From the NCBI GenBank assembly GCA_963667435.1, contig OY763414.1, positions 1,860,001 to 1,924,000 of the forward strand: a stretch of DNA of 64,000 nt, in the 5' to 3' direction. The notes beneath the pieces are model-generated. The model was not told the origin of the DNA, did no database searches, and saw only the letters and a program-made list of their open reading frames with translations. Both the position numbers and the translations under genes were made by a program. This stretch comes from Marispirochaeta sp963667435. Lineage in GTDB: Bacteria > Spirochaetota > Spirochaetia > JC444 > Marispirochaetaceae. This document shows, piece by piece, positions 1 to 7,787 of the stretch; the first letter of the stretch is position 1, and the number at the start of each line of letters is the position of its first letter.

Positions 1-1
1 C

Positions 2-904
2 GGGTTTGCCGACAGCATGGAGAAGGCAAAATCATCTTCTCTGATAAATCTGGGGCAATCGTTCAGTACTCATGTTACCTCATCCATTGAGACCGGATCA
101 TCCGGTCAGAATGAGGATGCAATAAACTCGATTAACAGGCAGCTTACCGACTACACCCTTACAGGGGCAAAATACTGCGACCAGTACAAGGATCCTGAGG
201 GTGCATACTGGATCCTCAGCAGGGCACCAGTCAACTGCCTTCTGGATGCTGCAGAAAGCATACTCCTCAGTTACCGCCTGGAGCTGAAACAGAGCCCTGC
301 TGAAGAGAAAAACATCATGGAAGGTGTAGAAAAAGCCCTGCAAGCCGGAAAGCTACCCTATTTCACCGCTCCTGCAGATATAAGGAACTACCTTTACCTG
401 GATAACTCATTAAGAAAAAGTCTTGTCTATGAAATTATAGATAACGGCACAGCCGAGGCAATTCTTTCATTTATTACCAACAGTTCCGGAAGAAGGGAAT
501 TTACACTCACCGAAGCTGATGCTTCCTCCACTTTCATGCTCAATGGAACAGAGAATAAAAGTTCCGCGGGGCAGACGGTTTACCGCTTCGGCGGGAATAT
601 AAGTGGAAAAGGAGCCTTCTACTCCGGCCTGTGTATGCCGGAAATATTCTCCGAGGGCGACACATGGAGCCGTGCCTGGTTCAGTGATTTAACTGCAGAT
701 TTCTCCTGCCACTACCTCGGAGCATTTAAGTACAATGGAAGACTCTATCCGGACTGCTACCGCCTTACAGTTACAGCCCCGGACGGGGATCACCCTCTGT
801 GGGGTGGAAAAGGTACATACATTATTGCACCGGAAATCGGTTTGCTGCAGATGGAATTTGAACGGTCTGACGGATCTGCGGTAAGCATGAGACTGAAGTT
901 ATAA
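2..904 (+). CDS. LPP20-like protein, N-terminally truncated by the window edge
   Basis: The frame is open from the first complete codon, so the gene begins outside the window and the internal ATG at 17 is not a convincing start. About 300 residues are visible. The first 100 resemble the LPP20 lipoprotein fold: an alanine/lysine-rich helix, a segment of the form VTSSIETGSSG, then a strand ending in YWILSRAP, which corresponds to the family's conserved 'yvLar' strand. The remaining 200 residues show no domain I recognise. A lipoprotein signal, if present, lies upstream. LPP20-like proteins are usually envelope proteins of unknown function. Family assignment is moderate because the diagnostic N-terminus is missing. 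No partner gene follows in the same direction except the small peptide gene at 1242. Confidence 0.6.
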   Translation, partial: GFADSMEKAKSSSLINLGQSFSTHVTSSIETGSSGQNEDAINSINRQLTDYTLTGAKYCDQYKDPEGAYWILSRAPVNCLLDAAESILLSYRLELKQSPAEEKNIMEGVEKALQAGKLPYFTAPADIRNYLYLDNSLRKSLVYEIIDNGTAEAILSFITNSSGRREFTLTEADASSTFMLNGTENKSSAGQTVYRFGGNISGKGAFYSGLCMPEIFSEGDTWSRAWFSDLTADFSCHYLGAFKYNGRLYPDCYRLTVTAPDGDHPLWGGKGTYIIAPEIGLLQMEFERSDGSAVSMRLKL

Positions 905-1174
905 AGAGAGCGGTTGCGTCAGGAGGTTGTGTTTATTCAAAGAAAAGATTAAGAGCAGAGCCTGAGAATTACCCAATTCAGGTCGATTTCGCCACATAGA
1001 ATTAACTCAGTGCAAGTCCGATTTATCACGATACTTGCAGGTTTAAATATCAATACAGCCTGCCAACGTTAATTTTTACAGAGTTCTTCCCGTAACTACC
1101 CGGAATCGGCCAAAGAGGGGACAGTGTTACACATCCCGGTACTTGAGTATCAGAAAAATACTACCAGGGCATTA
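905..1174. other. Intergenic stretch with an orphan Shine-Dalgarno sequence
   Basis: No gene of useful length is visible. A perfect AGGAGG lies at 921-926, just after the LPP20-like gene, but is followed only by frames of 7 to 12 codons. It may be the remnant of a lost downstream gene or a very short peptide. The rest is unremarkable, moderately AT-rich sequence leading to the promoter-like elements of the peptide gene. Confidence 0.4.
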
Positions 1175-1203
1175 TTGACCAGCAAGACCAACATACATAT
1201 TCT
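1175..1203 (+). promoter_or_regulatory. Candidate sigma-70 promoter of the small peptide gene
   Basis: TTGACC (1175-1180) and TATTCT (1198-1203) are separated by 17 nt. A second -10-like hexamer, TATACT, lies at 1207-1212 without a well-spaced -35. The start codon of the peptide gene is 38 nt downstream, which leaves room for a normal leader. Prediction from consensus only. Confidence 0.4.
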
Positions 1204-1241
1204 TTGTATACTGTTAATTCAGTCGAAGGAAGGATACAGAT

Positions 1242-1400
1242 ATGATCAAAAAAAAGAACAGAAAAGAGTACACAAAACCCGAGATTCAGAAATGGGGATC
1301 TGTGACAGACCTGACACAGCACGGGGGAAGACCCCCGAAAGACAGACCGAAAACCGGAAGTGTTATCTGCATTCCCCGGGATAACGGCGACCGCAGATAA
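1242..1400 (+). CDS. Putative RiPP precursor peptide with lasso-type leader (52 aa)
   Basis: This 52-codon gene starts at ATG 1242 behind a strong ribosome site (AAGGAAGGA, 7 nt spacing), has a candidate promoter at 1175 and ends 22 nt before a hairpin terminator, so it looks like a self-contained transcription unit. The leader has Tyr10, Pro13, Ile15, Gly19, Leu24 and Thr25, spaced as YxxPxIxxxGxxxxLT. That is the recognition motif bound by the RRE protein in lasso-peptide pathways. The basic, proline-rich tail (residues 27-52) has one Cys and a PRDNG turn. If cleavage follows Gln26, leaving Thr at -2 as in known lasso leaders, Asp34 would be core position 8, a usual ring-closing distance; this is inference. 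Core position 1 would be His rather than the usual Gly. No cyclase, protease or RRE gene is visible in the window. Confidence 0.72.
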   Translation: MIKKKNRKEYTKPEIQKWGSVTDLTQHGGRPPKDRPKTGSVICIPRDNGDRR

Positions 1401-1421
1401 CAGGTTCTGCAAATACACTAT

Positions 1422-1447
1422 AAAAAGGAGGCCTCAACCTCCTTTTT
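1422..1447 (+). terminator. Rho-independent terminator after the peptide gene, possibly bidirectional
   Basis: A 10-bp perfect stem (AAAAAGGAGG paired with CCTCCTTTTT) encloses a 6-nt loop, with U and A tracts at the stem base. It can serve the peptide gene on the plus strand and the tRNA transcript on the minus strand. Confidence 0.75.
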
Positions 1448-1495
1448 ATATCAATCCACTTATACCATCAGTATCGGTTTGAGCTTTTCTTTGAA

Positions 1496-1566
1496 AGCGA
1501 GCGACGGGAATCGAACCCGCTTCACAAGCTTGGGAAGCTTGGGTAATACCAGTATACGACGCTCGC
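1496..1566 (-). tRNA. tRNA-Gly (anticodon CCC)
   Basis: The minus strand folds as a cloverleaf. The acceptor stem is GCGAGCG/CGCTCGC, the D loop carries GG, the anticodon stem is CAAGC/GCTTG around loop TTCCCAA (anticodon CCC), and the T arm has loop TTCGATT. The discriminator base is U, as is usual for bacterial glycine tRNAs. The 3' CCA is not encoded and must be added enzymatically. Confidence 0.93.
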
Positions 1567-1650
1567 AGATCCAATCCAACATGTAGACCGGCAGGAACAG
1601 TATACCCCTGCAAAAATAGGGACGCAAGATTATTATTTTACAGTTTCATT

Positions 1651-2820
1651 TTACACCTGCTTCAGTACGGCACTGAGCAGGGTTACATCCTCGACAAAAT
1701 CTTCGCCCCCGGCCTGTTCCAGCAGTTCATCCAGAAGGCGCTGATGATATTTTTTTCCAGGCTCCACTGTTTCAATAGCCTTCTGCACAGGTGTAGAATT
1801 ATCCGGCATTTCTTCAAAGTTTTTCAGCAGCCCCTCAGAATAAGCAACCAACATATCGCCGGGATGCAGTTCCTCGGTATATTCAGCGTAGAAAATGGAT
1901 TCAGAATCTCCTACGGAGGGGCCGAAAATGCACATACGACGAACCTCGCCACGGGAAATGAGGAATGGACAGTTTCTGCCCGCATTGGAATAGGTAAAGG
2001 TTTTTGCCGGAATATCCAGCAGTCCAGCCATGAGACTTATTGTTACCCCGGCAGTCTTACGAATCTCAAAGTTCATCCTGTTATTGAACCAGGTGAGAAA
2101 AGCCGAGGGGGATATACCTGTTTTCAGCCCCCGTCGAATATATTCAGGATAAATAATCGCCTTCATAATTGCGGTAATAAATGCTGCCTGAATGCCGTAG
2201 CCTGAAACTTCGCCAACCAGAATCAGATATCTGTCTCCGGGCAGATGGATAACATCATAGTAATCCCCACCACAGTAGAGGTGCGGTACAGGCAGGTAGG
2301 TAACTTCAAACTCAACAGAATCAGTACTGACCAGGTCGGGACGCACCAGCGACTCCTGCATTAGCCCTGCCCATTTCAGTTCCTGCTCCATATTCAGCTT
2401 GTACTCTTTTAGCTGCCGCTGCATCCTGTACCAGTTGAGATGCACTTTGATTCGGGAGAGGATTTCCCCTTTATGAAAAGGTTTGGCAATATAGTCTACA
2501 GCACCCCGGCTGAAAGCCTCTTCCTTACTCCAGGCCTCTTCCAGAGTACCTAAAAAAATGACGGGAACACTTTGGACTCTTTTCTTCTGCTTAAGACGGG
2601 TACAGACTTCATAGCCGTTTATGCCTTTCAGCATGATATTCAGCAGAATCAGGTCAGGACCCGCATCTTCTACTGCATCCAGGACACTCTCCCCGTCGGG
2701 ATAGGCTTCAATCGCGTATTCTTCCTGACCGAGGATTTCCTCCAGGTAGCGCAGATTGCCGGATTGATCATCGACGATAAGTATTAACGGTACCCTGTTT
2801 TTTACTTGTTTCATATCCAC
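1651..2820 (-). CDS. Receiver-SpoIIE (PP2C-type) protein with degenerate active sites
   Basis: Residues 10-130 form a response-regulator receiver fold, followed by a helical linker and a SpoIIE/RsbU-type phosphatase domain at about 160-385. This layout is typical of regulators of STAS-type anti-sigma antagonists. Several key positions are changed. The phosphoacceptor Asp is Asn61 (LLNIM for LLDIM). The metal-binding Asp of the GDVSG motif is Glu204 (GEVSG), and the later TDG motif reads SEG. GGDYYD at 184-189 and a late ED remain. The Asn61 codon (AAT) was read directly on the minus strand. The protein may therefore be a phosphorylation-independent or catalytically weak partner-switch component. 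The upstream intergenic space is short and shared with a divergent FHA gene. Confidence 0.85.
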   Translation of the reverse strand: MDMKQVKNRVPLILIVDDQSGNLRYLEEILGQEEYAIEAYPDGESVLDAVEDAGPDLILLNIMLKGINGYEVCTRLKQKKRVQSVPVIFLGTLEEAWSKEEAFSRGAVDYIAKPFHKGEILSRIKVHLNWYRMQRQLKEYKLNMEQELKWAGLMQESLVRPDLVSTDSVEFEVTYLPVPHLYCGGDYYDVIHLPGDRYLILVGEVSGYGIQAAFITAIMKAIIYPEYIRRGLKTGISPSAFLTWFNNRMNFEIRKTAGVTISLMAGLLDIPAKTFTYSNAGRNCPFLISRGEVRRMCIFGPSVGDSESIFYAEYTEELHPGDMLVAYSEGLLKNFEEMPDNSTPVQKAIETVEPGKKYHQRLLDELLEQAGGEDFVEDVTLLSAVLKQV

Positions 2821-2910
2821 CGCCCCTGTATGATTTTAGTGTAATAGAGGTTGGTGGTGAAATCAAATAATACCAAGTTTTCACCGGTACTTTCAGAAAA
2901 AGGCAGATAT

Positions 2911-3276
2911 ATGGAAGAAAATAACACCCTGATTGATGATAAAGGAAGAAAACTTGACTCCTCAGAACTCGTTCGCCGGGGGTTGCTTGTTGGAGTTTCC
3001 GCCGGGGTGCTGGGCACAACGTTCATTCTCAAAGAGGGAGAAAACAGCCTTGGCAGGGATTCCGCCTGTAGCATCAGGATACATGACAGGCATATAAGCG
3101 GTATACACTGTATTATCCGGGCAGAGGATAAAAGTCTTATCCTGGAAGATGCAGATTCTTCAAACGGGACATACCTGAACCGAAAGAAAATAAAGAAGCC
3201 CACCCCCCTCAACTATGGTGACCGCATTGTTGCAGGAGAAACTATATTCAGGCTCCTTTTTGAAGAAGAACTTTAA
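2911..3276 (+). CDS. FHA-domain protein (121 aa)
   Basis: A single forkhead-associated domain occupies about residues 35-118. Its marks are GRD in the first phosphopeptide-binding loop, the RHIS segment with the conserved Ser, and SSNGTYLN. FHA domains bind phosphothreonine peptides, so this is probably a cytoplasmic adaptor downstream of a Ser/Thr kinase. I chose the ATG at 2911, with a purine-rich site upstream. An in-frame TTG at 2851 would add 20 residues but sits against the divergent gene. The gene is divergent from the degenerate receiver-SpoIIE gene, which may belong to the same signalling route. No Ser/Thr kinase is in the window. Confidence 0.85.
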   Translation: MEENNTLIDDKGRKLDSSELVRRGLLVGVSAGVLGTTFILKEGENSLGRDSACSIRIHDRHISGIHCIIRAEDKSLILEDADSSNGTYLNRKKIKKPTPLNYGDRIVAGETIFRLLFEEEL

Positions 3277-3305
3277 ATCCAGACAGACGGATGGCCTGCC
3301 TGGAT
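3277..3305. terminator. Possible weak hairpin between convergent genes
   Basis: ATCCAG at 3277-3282 pairs with CTGGAT at 3300-3305, extended inward by CAG/CTG after one mismatch. There is no T-run, so a terminator role is uncertain. Confidence 0.3.
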
Positions 3306-3313
3306 CTGCGGCC

Positions 3314-4330
3314 CTAAAACTTTAGCAGAACCTTCAGCTTGGTTCCGCCGTTGGTATGGAGCTCCGCCAGAGCTTCCGCTGCTTTTTCCATAGGGTATAT
3401 GTCGGTGATGATCTTCTCCACCGGCACTTTACCGGACTTTACAATATCAATAAGGGTAAGAAAATCTTCTTTCAAAGCGTTTCTTGAGCCCAGAACAGTA
3501 AGTTCCTTTTTCTGAATAAGGGTGAAGTTGAAATCCAGAGTCTGCTTGCTTACTCCTATAAGCACTACCCTGCCTCCGAAGGCAACCGCATCAATGCAGC
3601 TCTGAAAGGTAACCGCCATTCCAACGGCTTCAATGGTAACGTCAAATCCATTACCATCGGTGATATTGTCGATGCCTTTCTGCAGGGCATCGGGGCTATC
3701 GTTCAGGATGGTTCCGTCCACTCCCATGCCCTCCGCCATTTTTAGTCTGTCGGGAGCAACATCGGAAATATACACCTCGGCACCGAAGTATTTTGCAGCC
3801 ATTGCAGCCAGAGTCCCGATGGTTCCCGCACCAATAACCAGTACCTTTTCTCCCGGTTTAACCTGTGCCCGCTTTACTCCGTGGAAACTGATGCAGAAGG
3901 GTTCTATCAGGGCAAGCTGCTTGGCGGTAAGTCCTTCACCGGGATAGATCCGGTCAACGGAGATTGTAAAATACTCGGAAAATCCGCCGTCCCGCTGGGC
4001 TCCCATGGTCTCGTTAGACATACAGCAGTTCACAATACCCTTTCTGCATGTATAACAGGTTCCGCAGTTAAAATATGGATTCACTGTGACCAGCATTCCC
4101 GGCGCAAGTCCCTTATCGTTCTCGCCTACTTCAACTATCTCCGCAGAGAGCTCATGTCCGGGAATCCTGGGATAGGATCCGTAGGCAAAATTCCCCCGGT
4201 AGATATTCAGATCCGTTCCACAGATTCCGCCATACCGCATCCTGAGCAGGGCTTCCCCTTTACCGGGAACAGGCATTTCTTTCTCTTTTATTTCAACCTT
4301 ATAGGGTTCAATGGTGGATACATATTTCAT
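3314..4330 (-). CDS. Zinc-dependent alcohol/polyol dehydrogenase (MDR family)
   Basis: This 338-residue protein has the medium-chain dehydrogenase layout: an N-terminal GroES-like catalytic domain and a Rossmann domain with GAGTIG for NAD(P). Catalytic zinc ligands are the Cys of GGICGTD, the His of PGHE and the Glu of IEPF. Four clustered cysteines (CGTCYTC ... NCC) supply the structural zinc. It resembles sorbitol, threonine and galactitol-type dehydrogenases; the substrate cannot be set from sequence. The ATG at 4330 has AAAGGAGA about 8 nt upstream, so the longer frame from 4405 is not preferred. It stands alone between convergent and divergent regulators. A second, different family member lies at 54451. 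Confidence 0.9.
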   Translation of the reverse strand: MKYVSTIEPYKVEIKEKEMPVPGKGEALLRMRYGGICGTDLNIYRGNFAYGSYPRIPGHELSAEIVEVGENDKGLAPGMLVTVNPYFNCGTCYTCRKGIVNCCMSNETMGAQRDGGFSEYFTISVDRIYPGEGLTAKQLALIEPFCISFHGVKRAQVKPGEKVLVIGAGTIGTLAAMAAKYFGAEVYISDVAPDRLKMAEGMGVDGTILNDSPDALQKGIDNITDGNGFDVTIEAVGMAVTFQSCIDAVAFGGRVVLIGVSKQTLDFNFTLIQKKELTVLGSRNALKEDFLTLIDIVKSGKVPVEKIITDIYPMEKAAEALAELHTNGGTKLKVLLKF

Positions 4331-4677
4331 ACCGGGATCTCCTTTTTCTGCCATCCATGTTAGCTGATTTATACAATTCTGTCTCGGTTTTTCAAAGGAA
4401 AACATCGTGCCGGATTATAAGGTTCTTACGTCAATTTGAGAGAACAGTGCCGGTGCTCTCTTAATTTGATAGAATACATTACCTGCAGGAATCATTCAGG
4501 CCAACCATCCTGATTTGTAAAGTATCCTCTCAGGAAATTACAAGTCATCATGTATCTTATTACATTGCAATGAGTTAATACCCTGTCCTTAGAAAACATG
4601 AATTATATCCACATGCTGACGTGCCTGTGACACGATATTGGCATCCTTCCTGCATAAAATATCAGAGGTGTATGATC

Positions 4678-5442
4678 ATGAGTGATGAAAAACCGACAGT
4701 TCTGCTTGTAGATGATGAGTTTAAAATACAGCAGGCGGTCCGGCGCAGCTGCAGGCTGGAGGAGTTCTCCCTAATTACAGCCTTTAGCGGCGAACAGGCT
4801 CTGGAAATGATGGAACAACAGGAGGTACAGGTGCTGCTCAGCGATGCAAGGATGCCCGGTATGGGCGGTGTGGACCTGCTCAAAATAGCCCGTCAAAAAT
4901 ATCCAAAGGTAATCCGGATGATGATTTCAGGGTTTATTGAGACAGAGAATCTTATCAATGCCATAAATCAGGGACAGGTTTTCCGTTTTATCACCAAACC
5001 CTGGAAAAAGGAAGAATTGCGGGACCTTATCTACGAAGGAATTAAAACCTATCGCAGCCGGGGAGACAATACAGATTCTATGGAAAAAATACTCATGCAG
5101 CAACCGAATCCCGGAGAGAAATCCACCGCGGACATGGTAATTAGCAAGGAAATTCTGGAGGCCCTTTCCCGGCCGGCCTTCTGCATAGACTCACGTTTCA
5201 GTATTGCTATCTGCAACAGCAGGGCCCGGGAGCTCAACATCAGAACAGGGATGAACAGCCTGCGCTCGGTCCTGCCGGAAAAAAGCATTGAAGAAATTGC
5301 CGCGGCACTCCTGCCGGGTGGCCGGAGAATACTGAGTCCTGTTCATATAAACGGTAACAGATGGAAAATGCGAATACGGCCTTTCCGTAAAACCGATGCT
5401 CTGACGGCGCTGCTTTTTCTTGATGCCGAAAAAACAGCCTAA
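4678..5442 (+). CDS. Response regulator with a C-terminal PAS-like module
   Basis: Residues 5-125 are a CheY-like receiver with acidic pocket VDDE, phosphoacceptor in LLSDARMPGMGG and the conserved Lys in FITKPWKKEEL. This flavour is common in RpfG-type regulators. The C-terminal 110 residues contain no HD-GYP or DNA-binding motif. They look like a small PAS fold (SRPAFCIDSRFSIAICN ... MRIRPF), giving a 254-residue sensor-like output. The start at 4678 has AGAGG 9 nt upstream; the ATG at 4672 is too close to it. Upstream lies about 270 nt shared with the divergent dehydrogenase. The partner kinase is not obvious. Confidence 0.8.
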   Translation: MSDEKPTVLLVDDEFKIQQAVRRSCRLEEFSLITAFSGEQALEMMEQQEVQVLLSDARMPGMGGVDLLKIARQKYPKVIRMMISGFIETENLINAINQGQVFRFITKPWKKEELRDLIYEGIKTYRSRGDNTDSMEKILMQQPNPGEKSTADMVISKEILEALSRPAFCIDSRFSIAICNSRARELNIRTGMNSLRSVLPEKSIEEIAAALLPGGRRILSPVHINGNRWKMRIRPFRKTDALTALLFLDAEKTA

Positions 5443-5471
5443 AGGGGTTAGGAATCTTTCCAGTCTTCCGG

Positions 5472-5786
5472 TTACAGCTCGTCCAGCCTGCGACCTTCAT
5501 GCTCCAGTTTGAGTATGAGATGGTCCACTTCGTTAAGAGCCGCAAGCCCTCGGGAGGAATGTTTCGCCCGCACTTCCTCCAGAGTAGGCAGGGGCTCTTC
5601 ATTAACATACCGTTCAACCGCCTCCCTGGCTTTTGCCGCATAGGCAACATGAAGAGATTCATGAAGATAATTAATAATGAGCTTTTTACTGGTTACCCTC
5701 AGCTCCTGACGATTAACAAGTTCAACGATGGAATACGCTATCTGAAGTAGGCGATCGGTATTTTTAATGAGGGACCTTCCTTTCAC
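5472..5786 (-). CDS. Conserved-looking helical protein of unknown function (about 104 aa)
   Basis: I do not recognise the family. The predicted protein is charged and almost entirely helical, with no signal peptide or membrane segment, consistent with a small cytoplasmic protein. It follows mutM by about 50 nt and could be co-transcribed with it. The start is uncertain. GTG at 5786 gives 104 residues but lacks a clear ribosome site. A good site (AGGAAGG, 6 nt spacing) precedes an ATT at 5768 that would give 98 residues and would be a rare start codon. Codon usage resembles the neighbouring genes. Confidence 0.6.
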   Translation of the reverse strand: MKGRSLIKNTDRLLQIAYSIVELVNRQELRVTSKKLIINYLHESLHVAYAAKAREAVERYVNEEPLPTLEEVRAKHSSRGLAALNEVDHLILKLEHEGRRLDEL

Positions 5787-5835
5787 TGATGGTGCTGCAG
5801 ATAAACAGTGTATCACGGAATGGCAGATGCACCAA

Positions 5836-6672
5836 TTATGCCTTTCGCACCACATTCTGACAGACCGGGCAGTAATGGGTTGAACGCTGGGCGAGGATTG
5901 CCCGCTCCACCGCGGTACCGCAGATAGAGCACGGCTTCCCGGTTCGCCGGAACACCATGAGAGCCCCGGCATTTCTGCCATACTGCCCTGCGGAGGAAAA
6001 ATTGGAGTCACCGTCTCCAAGGGAAGTCCCCCTGTTAAGAATCCCGGCAGAAAGGGTATTCCGTACCGCCACAAGCAGCACCACAGCCTCCTCCGCTGTC
6101 AGGGAAAACCCGGTCCTAAACGGACTTAAACCCGCAGCAAAAAGGGATTCATCAGCATAGATGTTTCCCAGCCCCGCCAGGATTGACTGATCAAGCAGCA
6201 GAGCTTTAAGAGACCTTCGACTTTTTTTCATTGCCGTCAGGAGATATTCCGGCTGAAGGTTTGCATCAAGAGGCTCCGGCCCTAACTTTCCAAGGATTAT
6301 CTCCGGCTCTGAGGTTAAACGCATGCGGCCGAACTTCCGGGTATCATGAAAGATCAGAAGCCGGGAGCCGAGGTCAAAGATTACACGGTCATGTATATCT
6401 GCGGTATAGGGAGGTGGTGTAAGTGAGAGTCCTCCGGTCATACGCAGATGTACCAGGAGAGACCTGCCCCGATCAAGAACAAACTGAAGGTATTTGCCCC
6501 TTCGTTTAAGATGCTCAATCCTGCTGCTGCGGATTTCTTGTACAAAGGTTTGAGGATTCGGCTCGGCTATGGTCTTCTGCCAGAACAGGGATATCCCCTG
6601 AATCTGCATTCCGCATATTCCTCCATCCAGCAGATCTCTTCTCAGGGTTTCAACCTCCGGCAGTTCAGGCAC
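5836..6672 (-). CDS. mutM: Formamidopyrimidine-DNA glycosylase
   Basis: This bifunctional glycosylase/AP lyase removes 8-oxoguanine and formamidopyrimidines. It starts PELPEVETLRRDL after the initiator, giving the catalytic Pro2 and Glu3. It also has RRGKYLQF with the conserved lysine, the H2TH region with GLGNIYADE, and a C-terminal zinc finger of the form CSIC...CPVC. Two GTG codons lie in tandem. The second, at 6672, puts Pro at position 2 and has GAGGAGG 6 nt upstream, so I chose it. Length (278 aa) is normal. The small helical gene follows downstream. Confidence 0.95.
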   Translation of the reverse strand: MPELPEVETLRRDLLDGGICGMQIQGISLFWQKTIAEPNPQTFVQEIRSSRIEHLKRRGKYLQFVLDRGRSLLVHLRMTGGLSLTPPPYTADIHDRVIFDLGSRLLIFHDTRKFGRMRLTSEPEIILGKLGPEPLDANLQPEYLLTAMKKSRRSLKALLLDQSILAGLGNIYADESLFAAGLSPFRTGFSLTAEEAVVLLVAVRNTLSAGILNRGTSLGDGDSNFSSAGQYGRNAGALMVFRRTGKPCSICGTAVERAILAQRSTHYCPVCQNVVRKA

Positions 6673-6909
6673 CACAGACCTCCTCTCCGCCTAAAAAATG
6701 CCGCGCTCCGCTCCGGGGGGCAAGAAAAAGCATATGGACACCATTAAAAAACATGGAATTTTTACCCAAAGCAGAGAAAAACGATTTTGCATAACCTGCA
6801 CTGTACAAATAAATTTTGCTGAAGAAGCGGACATCAGAAGTTCCCGGCTGTGAAGAATACGGGGAAAGAGTATTTCCGGAACTGCCGTATGTGAATTCCC
6901 CCGAGGTAT

Positions 6910-7773
6910 ATGCTACATTTGCTCTGTATGAACAATTACCGCCGCAGTCTGAAATCTGTCATGATTTTTCTATCAATATTCACCACACTCTCCCTCAATG
7001 CCCTTGATGTAATGGCGGATATTATTCAGCCAGCTCAGGCGCTGAAGGGCTCCCCCTATGTTTACGGCAAAGAAGGCCCCGGAAGCTTTGACTGCTCCGG
7101 GCTTGTCTACTATCTCTACAAACCCTTCCTTGCGACTATTCCCCGCTCCTCCCGGGATTATACCCGCTTTGGAAGTTCCGTCGCCATGGATAACCTGAAA
7201 CCCGGAGATCTTCTGCTCTTCGCAACCACAGGCACGCCCGGCAGGGTATCTCATGTGGCCATCTACATCGGGCAGCACTCGGTAATCCATGCCGTATCAA
7301 ACGGCCCGCAGACAGGAGTAATAGTATCGTCCATTGACTCGGGCTACTGGAAACGCAAGCTCCACAGTGCCAGGAGGGTTTTCGATTTCACCACACCGGC
7401 GGAGGCTGTGGTGGAGTATGAACGCGGCAGATATACCGGACCTCTGAAAAATGGAGAGCCATCAGGTACAGGCAGGATGGAGATGAACAACGGCGATCTT
7501 TATACAGGAGAGTTTGCTGAAGGACTTTTTCACGGTCGGGGCACCTACATCTGGAAAAACGGGGATTCCTATACAGGAGAGTTCCGCCGGGGAGAAATAG
7601 TGGAGAAGAGCGAGATTCCCGCCGAAGAAGAAACATATATGAAAAAGCAGGATAATCCCTGGGACAACTGGGACGGCGAAGTATATGGCGACTACCGCGA
7701 ATGGCGCAGCCGGGAAGAGTCGGCTTTTGAAGCATTTAAAGAACGGGATAAAGCGGGAACGCAGAACCGGTAG
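6910..7773 (+). CDS. Secreted NlpC/P60 peptidase with C-terminal MORN repeats
   Basis: A signal peptide or anchor (VMIFLSIFTTLSLNA) is followed by an NlpC/P60 domain at about residues 45-155. Its motifs are FDCSGLVYYLY with the nucleophile Cys, GDLLLF, and HVAIYIG with the catalytic His. The C-terminal third carries two to three MORN repeats (YTGPLKNGEPSGTGRM, YTGEFAEGLFHGRGTY, YTGEFRRGE) and an acidic, tryptophan-rich tail. NlpC/P60 enzymes cleave peptidoglycan stems. MORN repeats usually mediate membrane or protein contacts, so the enzyme may be tethered near a wall-remodelling site. The start is uncertain: ATG 6910 has GAGG at short spacing, and ATG 6928 lacks a ribosome site but gives a tidier signal peptide. 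A barrel protein follows 14 nt downstream. Confidence 0.85.
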   Translation: MLHLLCMNNYRRSLKSVMIFLSIFTTLSLNALDVMADIIQPAQALKGSPYVYGKEGPGSFDCSGLVYYLYKPFLATIPRSSRDYTRFGSSVAMDNLKPGDLLLFATTGTPGRVSHVAIYIGQHSVIHAVSNGPQTGVIVSSIDSGYWKRKLHSARRVFDFTTPAEAVVEYERGRYTGPLKNGEPSGTGRMEMNNGDLYTGEFAEGLFHGRGTYIWKNGDSYTGEFRRGEIVEKSEIPAEEETYMKKQDNPWDNWDGEVYGDYREWRSREESAFEAFKERDKAGTQNR

Positions 7774-7787
7774 AAAGGAGCAAACCT

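Noticed and set aside
1124..1418. Longer open frames on both strands over the small peptide gene
   Set aside because: They lack ribosome sites and family features, and they overlap the 1242 gene, which has a clear site, terminator and leader motif.
1422..1566. tRNA-Gly as an integration site
   Set aside because: No integrase and no repeated tRNA 3' end within the window; the peptide unit beside it is too small to argue for an island.
4406..4677. Imperfect inverted repeat (TCAATTTGAGAG with CTCTCTTAATTTGA) between the dehydrogenase and the response regulator
   Set aside because: The arms need gaps to pair and lie beside no clear promoter, so I do not call an operator.
5472..6074. A 200-residue reading of the small gene after mutM
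   Set aside because: The first half lies inside mutM in another frame; only the part after about 5786 looks like protein.
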